In this document: positions 38,346 to 48,392 of the stretch, piece by piece
How positions within the stretch are numbered: position 1 is the first letter of the stretch
Layout: each line of letters opens with the position of its first letter
Assembly (NCBI GenBank): GCA_035771175.1
Contig: CM069603.1
Location: 18,266,286 to 18,330,285, forward strand
Length of the DNA stretch: 64,000 bases
From: Paratinospora sagittata
Taxonomy: Eukaryota > Streptophyta > Magnoliopsida > Ranunculales > Menispermaceae
Reading direction: 5' to 3'
Translations under genes and position numbers: made by a program
Notes under the pieces: generated by a model
Databases searched by the model: none
What the model was told of the DNA's origin: nothing
What the model saw: only the letters and a program-made list of their open reading frames with translations

Positions 38346-41309
38346 TGTCTGTAGCGCGCTATCCCCTTTGATAACTCGCTAGAGGGTTGTTGCCGTGATC
38401 TTTCTATTTTTGGTAAAATGGGCAATAGCGAGCTATAGGCCTTGATAATACACTATCGGAAAGTCAAAAAAACTCGTGCTCTCGGGTTTGTTTATATCGA
38501 CCTGCTATAGCCTGCTATCTGTCAATAGAGAAGATGATACACACCCTAAAAGCACGGTATCCACGTCTTAGACTAAAATCTGATATTTCTAACTAGAAAA
38601 ATATGGGCACTTCTGCTTGCTCGTCTTTCTCTTCCTTACACAGTTTTGCCAGGTTCTCTAAATTGAAATATTCTCTAGTAACACCTAGATGATTCCCATT
38701 GTCTCGCACGCCCAAAACAACTTTAGATTGAATAATGTTTTGAATTCAAATCATTTTGTAGTACTCTTGCCCTTTAACCTTCAACTTCAAATTTTATAAA
38801 ACACTTATTCTCTGATTTGCAAAAATACAACACGCACGATTTTTGAGAGTTAGATTGAGCTTTCCAAAGAGTTTTTCAAGAGAAGAAAGTAATGATTCTT
38901 GCATTTCCAAAAACAAGCTTCGAATTGAATCAAAATTGCAATCTGTCTTGATGATAACGTCATTGTTCAACAAGTTCTTCATTTTATCCCTTTTGTGCTA
39001 AGATTTGCAGAGGCTATCCATTGTTTTAAACTGTAAGTATATGAAGTGGTCTCGGTAAGATAACCCATCAAAAAAGAACACATCACCTGTATTGCATCAA
39101 GAACACATCAAACAATAGCTTTCGAAGTCTACAAATTTCAAGCTCGATGAACGAAGACATATCTCATGTCTAATGCATTAGTTCACTCCGGTCTGTAGGG
39201 TAACCCCTCAATGAATCTCAGCACTAAAACTCTTAAAATTGCAAAGTCTTCAAAATCACTTTCGATATAGTATTTCATTTTGAAAATTATATTTTCAGAA
39301 AGGTTTTAATCATAAGTTCAATGAGTTTTGAATTATTTAAAAGTGTTTAATCTTATATCAAAGTGTTTTGAGTCAATGGAATGGTTCTTGAGTGTCAATA
39401 TATTAATTTTTCAAAAATAAGGCTATCCAGCAATTTTTCTGAAGGCACTAGCGCACTATCAATGTTGATAGCACGCAGATAGGGTTCAATAATAAAACAT
39501 TTATTTTTTTGAAAAATTGTCTATAGCGCGCTATCCCCTTTGATAACTCGCTATAGGGCTGTTGCCGTGATCTTTCCATTTTTTGTAAAATGGGCAATAG
39601 CGCGCTATAGGCCTTGATAACACACTATCGAAAAGTCTAAAAAACTCGAGCTCTCGGGTTAGTGTATATCGACCTGCTATAGCCTGCTTTCTGTCAATAG
39701 AGAAGATGATACACACCCTAATAGCACACTATCCAGGTCTTAGACAAAAATCTGATATTTCTAACAAGGAAAATGTGGGCATTTCTGCTTGCTCGATTTT
39801 TCTATTCCATACACAGTTTTGCCAGGTTATCTTAATTGAAATTTTCTCTAGTAACACCTAGATGATTCCCATTGTCTCTCACACCCAAAACAACTTTAGA
39901 TTAAACAATGTTCTGAATTCAAATCATTTTGTAGTACTCTTGCTCTTTAACCTTCAACTTCAAATTTTATAAAACACTCATTCTCTAATTTTCAAAAATA
40001 CAACACGCACAATTTTTGCAAGCTAGTTTTCCAAAGAGTTTTTTAAGAGAAGAAAGTAATGATTCTTGCATTTCCAAAAATAAGCTTCGAATTGAATCAA
40101 AATTGCAATCTCTCTTGATGATAACGTCATTGTTCAACAAGTTCTTCATTTTATCCCTTTTGTGCTAAGATTTGCAGAGGCTATCCATTGTTTTAAACTG
40201 TAAGTATATGAAGTGGTCTCGGTAAGTTAACACATCAAAAAATAACACATCACCTGTATTGCATCAAGAACACATCAAACAATAGCTTTCGAAGTCTACA
40301 AAGATCAAGCTCGAAGAAAGAAGACATATCTCATGTCTAATGCGTTAGTTTGATATCTAGTGTGTAGGGTAACCCCTCGATCAATCTCAGCACTAAAACT
40401 CTGAAAATTGCAAAGTCTTCAAAATCATTTTCGATATAGTATTTCATTTCGAAAAAAATGTTTTCCGAAAGGTTTTAATCATTATTTCAATGAGTTTTGA
40501 ATAATTTAATAGTGTTTAATCTTATATCAAATTGTTTTGAGTCAATAGAAGGGTTCTTGAGTGTCAAAATATTAATTTTTCCAAAATAAGGCTATCCAGC
40601 AATTTGGCAAAATTTTTCTGAAGGCACTAGCGCACTATCAGTGAATAAAACATTTATTTTTTTGAAAAATTGTCTATAGCGCGCTATCCCCTTTGATAAC
40701 TCGCTATAGAGGTGTTGTTGTGATCTTTCCATTTTTAGTAAAATGGGCAATAGCGCGCTATAGGCCTTGATAACGCTCTATCGGAAAGTCTAAAAAACTC
40801 GAGCTCTTTGGTTTGTGTATATCGACCTGCTATAGCCTGCTATCTGTCAATAGAGAAGATGATACACACCCAAATAGCACGCTATCCACGTCTTAGACTC
40901 AAATTTGATATTTCTAACGAGAAAAATGTGGGCACTTCTGCTTGTTTGATTTTTCTATTCCTTACACAGTTTTGCCAGGTTATCTTAATTGCAATATTCT
41001 CTACTAACACCTAGATGATTTCCATTGTCTCGCACGCCCAAAACAACTTTAGATTAAACATTGTTTTGAATTCAAATCATTTTGTCGTACTCTTGCTCTT
41101 TAACCTTCAACTTCAAATTTTATAAAACACTCATTCTCTGATTTTCAAAAATACAACACGTACGATTTTTGGAAGTTAGATTGAGCTTTCCAAAGAGTTT
41201 TTCAAGAGAAGAAAGTAATGATTCTTGCATTTGCCAAAACAAGCTTTGAATTGAATCAAAATTGCAATCTGTCATGATGATAACGTCATTGTTCAGCAAG
41301 TTCTTCATT

Positions 41310-41314
41310 TTATC
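41310..41314 (+). repeat. Target-site duplication TTATC, left copy
   Basis: TTATC directly precedes the element at 41315 and is repeated at 47174-47178 directly after its last base. Joining the flanks through one copy restores the normal satellite sequence CATTTTATCCCTTTTGTGC. A 5-bp duplication is the expected footprint of a Ty3/gypsy integrase. Confidence 0.92.
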
Positions 41315-41694
41315 TAATGCAAACCAAGGAGCTGGACAAGTTGATTATACACTTGGGAATGGAGCTGAATATGCACAAGACCCTTTGTCACTTCCAAGTG
41401 GCCCAATTACAAGACTTAGAGCCAAATGTTTCAAGGAAGCGCTAAATGGGCGAATCCAAGAGAATTGGGCTGATTCTAAAAAGACCAAGATGGGCCCAAA
41501 TAATAATCAAGGTTTAGTCCATGTCATCAAAGCAATTAAAGAAGCTAATGTGCACACAAAACGTGCCAGCATGGACTGACCATCAAAGGGCATGAATTTT
41601 TTGAGTTTCAAGGATATTAAATAGGGGAATAAACTTGGTCTTGGCTGGTTACGTTTTAAATACATTGAACTTAGTCAATTAGCTATTTTGGTTA

Positions 41695-41934
41695 CCTTTA
41701 GAAGTCCAAGAGGCCTAAAAACGTGAGGACTTGTTCTTTAGGAGTCTAAAAGGCCTAGAAACGTGGTGACTTGTCCTTTAGAAGTCCAAGAGGCCTAAAA
41801 ACATAGGGACTTGTCCTTTAGAAGTCCAAGAGGCCTAAAAACGTGGGGACTTGTCCTTTAGAAGTCCAAGAGGCCTAAAACCGTGGGGACTTGTCCTTTA
41901 GAAGTCCAAAAGGCCTAAAAACGTGGGGACTTGT
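41695..41934 (+). repeat. 40-bp minisatellite in 5' LTR, six copies
   Basis: The unit is CCTTTAGAAGTCCAAGAGGC followed by CTAAAAACGTGGGGACTTGT, repeated six times with few substitutions. The 3' LTR has five copies, which explains nearly all of the 43-bp LTR length difference (1004 vs 961 bp). Confidence 0.95.
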
Positions 41935-42002
41935 TTATGTTGATGTTTGTGTTGTTTTAAATTTAGTTATGTCTTTTCCTATTCTTGGAGGGTTGTTCCC
42001 AG

Positions 42003-42010
42003 TATATATA
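42003..42010 (+). promoter_or_regulatory. Candidate TATA box of the 5' LTR
   Basis: TATATATA sits in the second half of the LTR, after the minisatellite and about 310 bp before the LTR end. The same motif is kept at 46861-46868 in the 3' LTR. Position and sequence fit a U3 promoter; no transcription data are available. Confidence 0.55.
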
Positions 42011-42320
42011 GAGTGGTAGTTCGAATTTGAATGGTAGATTTTGTTTTTCAGATCAAGTTAATCTTGTGAGGTCTTGTGTCCTCTTTGTTCTTAAAAGAAC
42101 TCTTTGAACTTATCAAGTTAATCTAGTGGCGTTCAAGCAACCAAACTTATCACCTTGATTGTTGAATCTTGGTGTGGCATTTTCAATCCTTCGTAGTCTT
42201 GGTTTTCATCTGGTTAGGTGACGGGTCAAGGCTCAACCAATCTTGTCTACAAGATCTTGGGGTTCTAATCCATCATTGTTATTTGGTTTCATCACAATTG
42301 TTGGTAGAGTTCATATCATT

Positions 42321-42333
42321 TGGTTATCAGAGC
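42321..42333 (+). other. Primer binding site (tRNA-iMet type, with one extra T)
   Basis: TGGTTATCAGAGC starts 2 nt after the LTR end. The usual plant iMet PBS is TGGTATCAGAGC, so one T is inserted. It marks the LTR/internal boundary and fixes the plus orientation. Confidence 0.88.
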
Positions 42334-42739
42334 TTTGGTTCTAAGAGAAGTTTGACTATCTTTTATTTTAATTTTGTTATTTCCTGTTCCCTGCTGTGGA
42401 AAAAAAATAGTCAAAAAAAGGAGAAGAAAAGTGATTCCAGTAAGAAAATTTCCTCTTTTCAATCTTGTTTCTCACCTAATTCATGTTCTTGATTTTTTGA
42501 TGAGTTTTGGTTGTTTCTCATTTTTGAATTGCTGCTAGATTATTTTGAATTAGTTTCTTGAAGTTTGATTAAGAACTAAAGAAGACACAAAAGAGTGGAA
42601 AAAGGCAAGAGTGTGTGAGACCATAAGAGGGTAAAAGCCGGTTAGAGTGAAAACACGAGTGCAAGTGTATCAAATCCTTGAGTGAAACACGTGAGGGAGT
42701 GCTTGTGAGGACTCTAACCTTGTTTTGCAGATTTTAAAT
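42334..42739 (+). other. Untranslated leader of CRM-like element
   Basis: About 400 bp lie between the PBS and the first gag ATG. The leader is T-rich, then purine-rich (AAGAGTGGAAAAAGGCAAGA near 42590-42610), and ends with TTGTTTTGCAG (42720-42730), which resembles a 3' splice site, shortly before the ATG at 42740. No ORF with recognisable similarity was seen. Confidence 0.6.
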
Positions 42740-43170
42740 ATGTCCAATAATCAAGAAGAAGATATAACCGAAGAAGTTCGACAACATGCAGTTCCGAACC
42801 TCCAAATGCAAGCGTTGTTAGGGGAGATGAGGCGTATGTTGAGGGATGAAGTAGATGATGCTGACATGCCACCTTTGGAGGATGCCCATGATGAGCAAAG
42901 TGTTGTGGTTGGAGATTTATTGGTAGCAAGGCGAGTTCTCAATGTGCATGTTAAGGAGGAAGAAAGTAACCAAAGGGAGAACTTGTTTCATACTCGGTGC
43001 TTTGTAAACAACAAATTTTGCAGTGTCATTATCGATGGAGGGAGTTGCACAAACGTAGCCAGCATTTATTTGGTGGAGAAATTGGCCTTAACTACCTTGA
43101 AACATCCTCACCCTTATAGGCTTCAGTGGCTGAATGACTATGGCGAAATTAAGGTGAGAAGGCAAGTCTT
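42740..43170 (+). pseudogene. Gag N-terminal remnant fused to retropepsin
   Basis: The frame starts at ATG 42740. About 35 residues (MSNNQEEDITEEVRQHAVPN ...) look like a gag N-terminus. They run directly into a protease region (PPLEDAHDEQ, then FHTRCFVNNKFCSVIIDGGS CTNVAS with the catalytic Asp in IDGGSCT). The capsid and zinc-knuckle parts of gag, normally several hundred residues, are missing, so an internal deletion joined the ends in frame. Near 43165 the frame is lost: the protease C-terminal piece (HLLLGRPWQYDKRAKHDGFT) continues in another frame. The element could not make particles by itself. Confidence 0.85.
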
Positions 43171-43173
43171 CCT

Positions 43174-43550
43174 ATGCATGCATGCCATTTATTGTTGGGA
43201 AGACCATGGCAGTATGATAAAAGGGCTAAGCATGATGGATTCACAAATAGGTATTCTTTCACTCATAAAGGGCAGACTATTATTCTTGTGCCATTGGCTC
43301 CAAAAAAAGTCAGGGAGGACCAATTAAAGTTACAAAGCTCAAATGAAAAAAAGAAAGAAAAAGAAATGAAGGCCGAAATTGAAATAAAAAATAGAGAGAA
43401 AAACATTGATCAGAGAGAAAAAGAAAGAGAGGGGATTTCAGCCATAGTGAGAGCAAGAAAGGAAAAATTCAATTGCATTGCAAAAAAAGTGAGATCAAGA
43501 GAGCCTTATTATCACACCAGCCCCTTATTGTACTCATGTACAAAGAGGCT
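43174..43550 (+). pseudogene. Protease C-terminal part and Lys/Glu-rich linker
   Basis: In a frame different from the preceding part, LLLGRPWQYDKRAKHDGFTN is the conserved end of the protease and is followed by RYSF. A charged linker rich in K and E (EKKKEKEMKAEIEIKNREKN) then precedes RT. Just past the linker, near 43540, the reading shifts again to the RT frame. The original link to the N-terminal protease half is broken, with part of the domain probably lost. Confidence 0.8.
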
Positions 43551-44711
43551 CTTTTATGTACTAATGATCTCGTCGGTGCTTTGTGGAGCGTTATTGTTTC
43601 TCTTTTGCAGGAGTTTGAAGATGTCCTTCCCGAAGAAGTACCTTATGGATTACCTCCAATCCGAGGGATTGAACATCAAATTGATTTCATAGCAGGTGCA
43701 TCAATTCCAAACCGACCTGCTTATAGGAGTAATCCCGAGGAGACCAAGGAACACCAAAGGCAAGTAGGTGAATTATTGGAGAAGGGGTATGTGCGTGAAA
43801 GCATGAGTCCTTGTGCAGTTCCGGTGCTGTTAGTTCCTAAGAAGGATGAAACATGAAGGACGTGTGTTGACTGCCGAGCCATCAACAACATAACGGTAAA
43901 GTATCGTCATCCCATTCCTAGATTAGACGATATGCTGGATGAATTGCATGGTTCTTGTGCCTTTACAAAAATTTATCTTAAGAGTGGATATCATCAGATT
44001 AGGATGAAAGAAGGTGATGACCGAAAAACTGCTTTTAAGACTAGATATGGTTTGTATGAGTGGTTAGTGATGCCTTTCGGTTTAACTAATGCTCCAAGCA
44101 CATTTATGCGTTTAATGAACCATGTTTTGCGTGCATTTATTGGCAGATTTGTCGTTGTGTATTTTGATGATATCCTAATTTATAGTAGAAACTTGGAAGA
44201 ACATGTAATGCATTTGAAATCTGTTTTGGAAATTCTAAGGAAAGAAAAGTTGTTTGCTTGAAATCTGTTTATAGCAAATACTTGCACGGATACATTTGTG
44301 TTTCTTGGTTTTGTTGTTAGGAATAGAGGAATTGAGGTGGACGAGGAAAAGGTTAAGGCAATCCAAGAGTGGCCAACACCTACAGCAATAAGCCAAGTGA
44401 GGAGTTTCCACGGCTTAGCTAGCTTCTATAGACAGTTTGTGCGTGATTTTAGTAGCTTAGCCTCACCTCTTACTGAAGTCATCAAGAAAAATGTGCCGTT
44501 TAAGTGGGGGACAGAACAAGAAAAGGCATTTAATTTGATCAAAGAAAAGTTAACTAATGCACCTTTGCATGTTTTACCTAACTTTGCTAAAACTTTTGAA
44601 ATTGAGTGTGATGCTTCAGGTATAGGTATTGGAGCTGTTTTGATGCAAGAAGGTCGTTCTGTTGCTTATTTTAGTGAAAAGTTGAGTGGGGCAGCCCTAA
44701 ATTACTTATGA
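43551..44711 (+). pseudogene. Reverse transcriptase (and start of RNase H), inactive
   Basis: One frame carries RT motifs in order: [94 protein letters not shown], and VFLGFVV with [18 protein letters not shown]. The frame is cut by TGA at 43854-43856 (where Trp of KKDETWR-like sequence is expected) and TGA at 44259-44261, and closes at 44709-44711. Motif A reads [11 protein letters not shown], so the first catalytic Asp is replaced by Tyr (codon TAT). RNase H starts with [20 protein letters not shown] near 44597. It is catalytically dead as well as truncated. Confidence 0.93.
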
Positions 44712-45107
44712 TAAGGAGATGTACGCCTTGATAAGGGCTTTGGAAAATTGGCAGCACTATCTATGGCCAAAGGAATTCGTGATTCACACAGATCATGAAT
44801 CTTTGAAGCATTTGAAAGGACAACAAAGGTTGAACAAACTCCATGCCAAGTGCGTGGAATTCATTGAAACATTCCCTTATGTGATCAGATACAAGCAAGG
44901 TAAGGAAAATGTGGTGGCTGACGCATTGTCCCGAAGGTATGCTTTACTTTCCATTTTAGATACAAAATTGCTTGGTTTCGAATGCATTAAGGATTTGTAT
45001 GCACAAGATTCTGATTTTGGTGAAGTGTTCAATGCATGTGAAAAAGTGGCGTTTGGTAAGTTTTATAGGCATGATGGATTTTTGTTTCGGGAAAATAAAC
45101 TGTGCCT
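44712..45107 (+). pseudogene. RNase H remainder
   Basis: After a frameshift at about 44705-44712 the frame resumes as [20 protein letters not shown]. It continues with FVIHTDHESLKHLKGQQRLN (RNase H Asp in HTDHESL) and ends in the hallmark VVADALSRR near 44912-44938. It then leads into the connector before integrase. A second frameshift near 45105 ends the frame (premature stop at 45133-45135). Confidence 0.9.
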
Positions 45108-46357
45108 ATGTGTTCTTTGCATGAATTGTTTGTGAGAGAAGCTCAGGGTGGTGGTTTGATGGGTCATTTTGGTGTAGCTAAGACATTAGAAATTTTGCAT
45201 GATCATTTTTTTGGCCTCATATGAAACGTGATGTGGAAAGAATCTGTGAGAAGTGTATCATGTGTAAACAGGCCAAGTCTAAGTTGAAACCCCATGGTTT
45301 GTACACCCCTTTGCCAATACCTAGTGAACCTTGGACTGATATTTCTATGGATTTTGTTTTGGGATTACCTAGGACTAAGAGGGGGAGAGATTTAGTTTTT
45401 GTGGTGGTAGATAGATTTTCCTAGATGGCACACTTCAATGCATGTCATAAAACTGATGATGCATCACGTATAGCTGATTTATTCTTCAAAGAAATTGTTA
45501 GGTTACATGGCATGCCTAGGACCATTGTTTCTGATAGGGATGCAAGGTTTTTGAGTTACTTTTGGAAGACTTTGTGGGGAAAGTTGGGAACCAAGTTATT
45601 GTTTTCTACTACTTGTCATCCACAAACGGATGGTCAAACTGAAGTAGTAAATAGAACTTTGTCTTCTTTGTTACATGTTATCATTAAAAAGAACTTGAAA
45701 ACATGGGAAGACTGTTTGCCACATGTTGAATTTGCTTATAATCGAAGTATTCATTTTGCAACTAAATTTTCACCATTTGAAATGGTTTATGGTTTTAACC
45801 CATTGTCACCTTTGGATTTAACTTCTTTACCTTTGAGTGAACGTGTAAACTTAGATGGCAAAAAGAAGGCAGAATTTGTAAAGATGATTCATGAAAAGGC
45901 ACGGCTGAACATTGTAACGAGAACTAAAGAATATGTCCAACAAGCCAACAAGGGACGCAAGAAGGTAGTGTTTGAACCCGGAGATTGGGTTTGGTTGCAA
46001 TTATGGAAGGACCATTTTTTGAAGAAACAACGTTCAAAACTCTTACCTCGGGGTGACGGACCATTTCAAATAGTGGAACGCATCAATGATAATGCCTACA
46101 AGCTTGACTTACCAGGTGAGTATGGTGTCAGTGCAAGCTTTAATGTTGCTGATTTGTCTCCTTTTGATGTAGGTGATGATTTGAGGACAAATCCTTCTCA
46201 AGAGGGGGAGAATGATGCAAACCAAGGAGCTGGACAAGTTAATCATACACTTGGGAATGGAGCTGGGTATGCAGAAGACCCTTTGTCACTTCCAAGTGGT
46301 CCAATTACAAGACTTAGAGCCAAACGTTTCAAGGAAGCGCTAAATGGGCTAATCTAA
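45108..46357 (+). pseudogene. Integrase with C-terminal extension into the 3' LTR
   Basis: The HHCC zinc domain ([17 protein letters not shown] ... [11 protein letters not shown]) is split at about 45210 by loss of one T in a T run. The catalytic core follows with [17 protein letters not shown] and [12 protein letters not shown], so the D,D,E residues remain. A TAG at 45422-45424 interrupts the core. The C-terminal part has [20 protein letters not shown] and [15 protein letters not shown], then an extension with [20 protein letters not shown]. That extension lies inside the LTR and resembles the CR-type C-terminus of CRM elements (recalled, not searched). TAA at 46355-46357 is premature: the 5' LTR has CAA at the equivalent codon. 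Confidence 0.92.
46200..46212 (+). other. Polypurine tract inside the pol coding sequence
   Basis: AAGAGGGGGAGAA directly precedes the 3' LTR start (TGATGCAAACC at 46213). It lies within the integrase frame, encoding part of SQEGEND. It is the expected primer site for plus-strand DNA synthesis. Confidence 0.9.
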
Positions 46358-47173
46358 GAGAATTGGGCTGATTCTAAAAAGACCAAGATGGGCTCAAATA
46401 ATAATCAAGGCTTAGTCCATGTCATCAAAGCAATTGAAGAAGTTAATTAGCACACAAAACGTGCAAGCATGGACTGACCATCAAAGGGCATGAATTTGTT
46501 GAGTTTCAAGGATATTAAATAGGGGAATAAACTTGGTCCTGGCTAGTTATGTTTTCAATACATTGAACTTAGTCAATTAGCTATTTTGGTTACCTTTAGA
46601 AGTCCAAGAGGCCTAAAAAAGTGGGGACTTGTTCTTTAGAAGTCCAACAGGCCTAAAAATGTGGGAACTTGTCATTTAGAAGTCCAAGAGGCCTAAAAAC
46701 ATGGGGACTTGTTCTTTAGAAGTCCAAGAGGCCTAAAAACGTGGGGACTTGTCCTTTAGAAGTCCAAGAGGCCTAAAAACGTGGGGACTTATTTATGTTG
46801 ATGCTTGTGTTGTTTTAAATTTAGTTATGTCTTTTCCTATTCTTGGAGGGTTGTTCCAAGTATATATAAAGTGGTAGCCCGAATTTGAATGGTAGGTTAT
46901 GTTTTCAGAACAAGTTAATCTTGTGAGGTCTTGTGTCCTCTTTGTTCTTAAAAGAACTCTTTGAACTTATCAAGTTAATCTTGTGGCGTTCAAGCAACCA
47001 AACTTATCACCTTGATTGTTGAATCTTGGTGTGGCGTTTTCAATCCTTTGTAGTCTTGGTTTTCATCTGGTTAGGTGAGGGGCAAGGCTCAACCAATCTT
47101 GTCTACACGATCTTGGGTTCTAATCCAGCATTGTTATTTGGTTTCATCACAATTGTTGGTGGAGTTCATATCA
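46213..47173 (+). mobile_element. 3' LTR of CRM-like retrotransposon
   Basis: 961 bp, starting TGATGCAAACC and ending TTCATATCA. It contains five copies of the 40-bp minisatellite (46593-46791), TATATATA at 46861-46868, and the 47-codon tail of integrase before TAA 46355-46357. The next five bases (TTATC, 47174-47178) are the right target-site duplication and continue into satellite. Confidence 0.95.
46593..46791 (+). repeat. 40-bp minisatellite in 3' LTR, five copies
   Basis: Same unit as in the 5' LTR (CTTTAGAAGTCCAAGAGGCC followed by TAAAAACGTGGGGACTTGT), with five copies. Individual copies carry private substitutions, so copy number changed after or during insertion. Confidence 0.95.
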
Positions 47174-48392
47174 TTATCCCTTTTGTGCTAAGATTTGCAG
47201 AGGCTATTCATTGTTTTAAACTGTAAGTATATGAAGTGGTCTCGGTAAGATAAGACATGAAAAAAGAACACATCACCTGTATTGGATCAAGAATACATCA
47301 AACAATAGCTTTCGAAGTCTACAAAGATCAAGCTCGAAGAACGAAGACAACTTTTCATGTCAAATTGAAATATTCTCTACTAACACCTAGATGATTCCCA
47401 TTGTCTCGCACGCCCAAAACAACTTTAGATTAAACAATGTTTTGAATTCAAATCATTTTGTACTCTCTTGCTTTTTAACCTTCAACTTCTAATTTTATAA
47501 AACACTCGTTCTCTGATTTTCAAAAATACGACACACACGATTTTTGCAAGTTAGATTGAGCTTTCCAAAGAGTTTTTCAAGAGAAGAAAGTAATGATTCT
47601 TGCATTTGCCAAAACAAGCTTTTAATTGAATCAAAATTTCAATCTGTCTTGATGATAACGTCATTGTTCATCAAGTTCTTCATTTTATCCCTTTTGTGCT
47701 AAGATTAGAGGAGGCTATCCATTGTTTTAAACTGTAAGTATATGAAGTGGTATCGGTAAGATAACCCATCAAAAAAGAACACATCACCTGTATTGCGTCA
47801 AGAACACATCAAACAATAGCTTTCGAAGTCTACAAAGATCAAGCTCAAAGAACGAAGACATATCTCATGTCTAATGCATTAGTTTGATCTCTGGTGTGTA
47901 GGGTAACCCCTCGATCAATATCAGCAATAAAACTCTGGAAATTGCAAAGTCTTCATAATCACTTTCGATATAGTATTTCATTTTGAAAAAAATGTTTTCA
48001 GAAAGTTTTTATTCATAATTTCAATGTGGTTTGAATTATTTAAAAGTGTTTAATCTTATATCAAAGTATTTTGAGACAATGGAATGGTTCTCGAGTGTCA
48101 AAATATTAATTTTTCAAAAGTGTTTTCTCCCCTTTGATAACTCGCTACAGAGCTGTTGCCGTGATCTTTTCATTTTTAGTAAAAAGGGCAATAGCGCGCT
48201 ATAGGCCTTGATAAAACGCTATCGGAAAGTCTAAAAAACTCGAGCTCTCGAGTTTGTGTATATTGACCTGCTATAGACTGCTATCTGTCAATAGAGAAGA
48301 TGATACACACCCTAATAGCACGCTATCCATGTCTTAGACTTAAATCTGATATTTCTAACTAGAAACTGTCGGAACTTCTGCTTGCTCGATTT
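47174..48392 (+). repeat. Satellite array, block 2 (rearranged remnant)
   Basis: It begins with the target-site duplication and continues the very monomer that was interrupted at 41314. At about 47350-47362 the sequence jumps from GAACGAAGACAA to AAATTGAAATATTCTCTAC, skipping most of one unit. A monomer start lies at 47960. At about 48118-48130 a second deletion removes ~120 bp including the first palindromes (TTTTTCAAAAGTG joined to CTCCCCTTTGATAACTCG). It ends at CTTGCTCGATTT (48392), where the next LTR fragment begins. Same orientation as block 1. Confidence 0.93.

Larger units (their letters stand above)
3832..41314 (+). repeat. Satellite array, block 1 (~1.18-kb unit, 33 head-to-tail monomers)
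   Basis: Using CACTTTCGATATAGTATTTC as phase marker, monomers start at 3832, 4812, 5992, 6972, 8153, 9135, 10317, 11502, 12687, 13794, 14975, 15957, 17139, 18324, 19505, 20688, 21871, 23040, 23922, 25104 (CGCCTTCG variant), 26287, 27467, 28646, 29814, 30996, 32177, 33358, 34536, 35717, 36898, 38076, 39257 and 40426. Most spacings are 1178-1185 bp. Exceptions are ~980 (four copies), 1107, 1168-1169 and 882. All copies have the same orientation. The unit has an AT-rich first ~190 bp, a GCTAT/ATAGC-rich centre (about 200-490), and a second half with CTTGCTCTTTAACCTTCAAC and AAAATACAACACGCACGATT. Short ORFs of 60-78 codons recur on both strands but are opened and closed by ordinary monomer variation, so I do not call them genes. 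Confidence 0.97.
41315..42318 (+). mobile_element. 5' LTR of CRM-like retrotransposon
   Basis: This 1004-bp direct repeat corresponds to 46213-47173. It starts TAATGCAAACC (the other LTR has canonical TGATGCAAACC, so the terminal G has mutated to A) and ends TTCATATCA. It contains six copies of a 40-bp minisatellite, a TATATATA box at 42003-42010, and the coding tail of pol. Here that tail stays open to TGA 41577-41579, because this copy lacks the premature stop found in the 3' LTR. Over the last ~375 bp I count about 15 substitutions against the 3' LTR (roughly 4%), so the insertion is not recent. Confidence 0.95.

Noticed and set aside
3832..41314. CRISPR-like or CENP-B-box interpretation of the repeats
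   Set aside because: The units are >1 kb, contiguous and without spacers, so not CRISPR. TTCG-containing sites exist (for example in CACTTTCGATATAG) but the CGGG half of a CENP-B box is absent.
42169..42492. 107-codon ORF across the 5' LTR end and leader (and its relative at 47026)
   Set aside because: It spans the LTR border and PBS. The 3' LTR version changes frame and ends differently, so it is not a conserved product.
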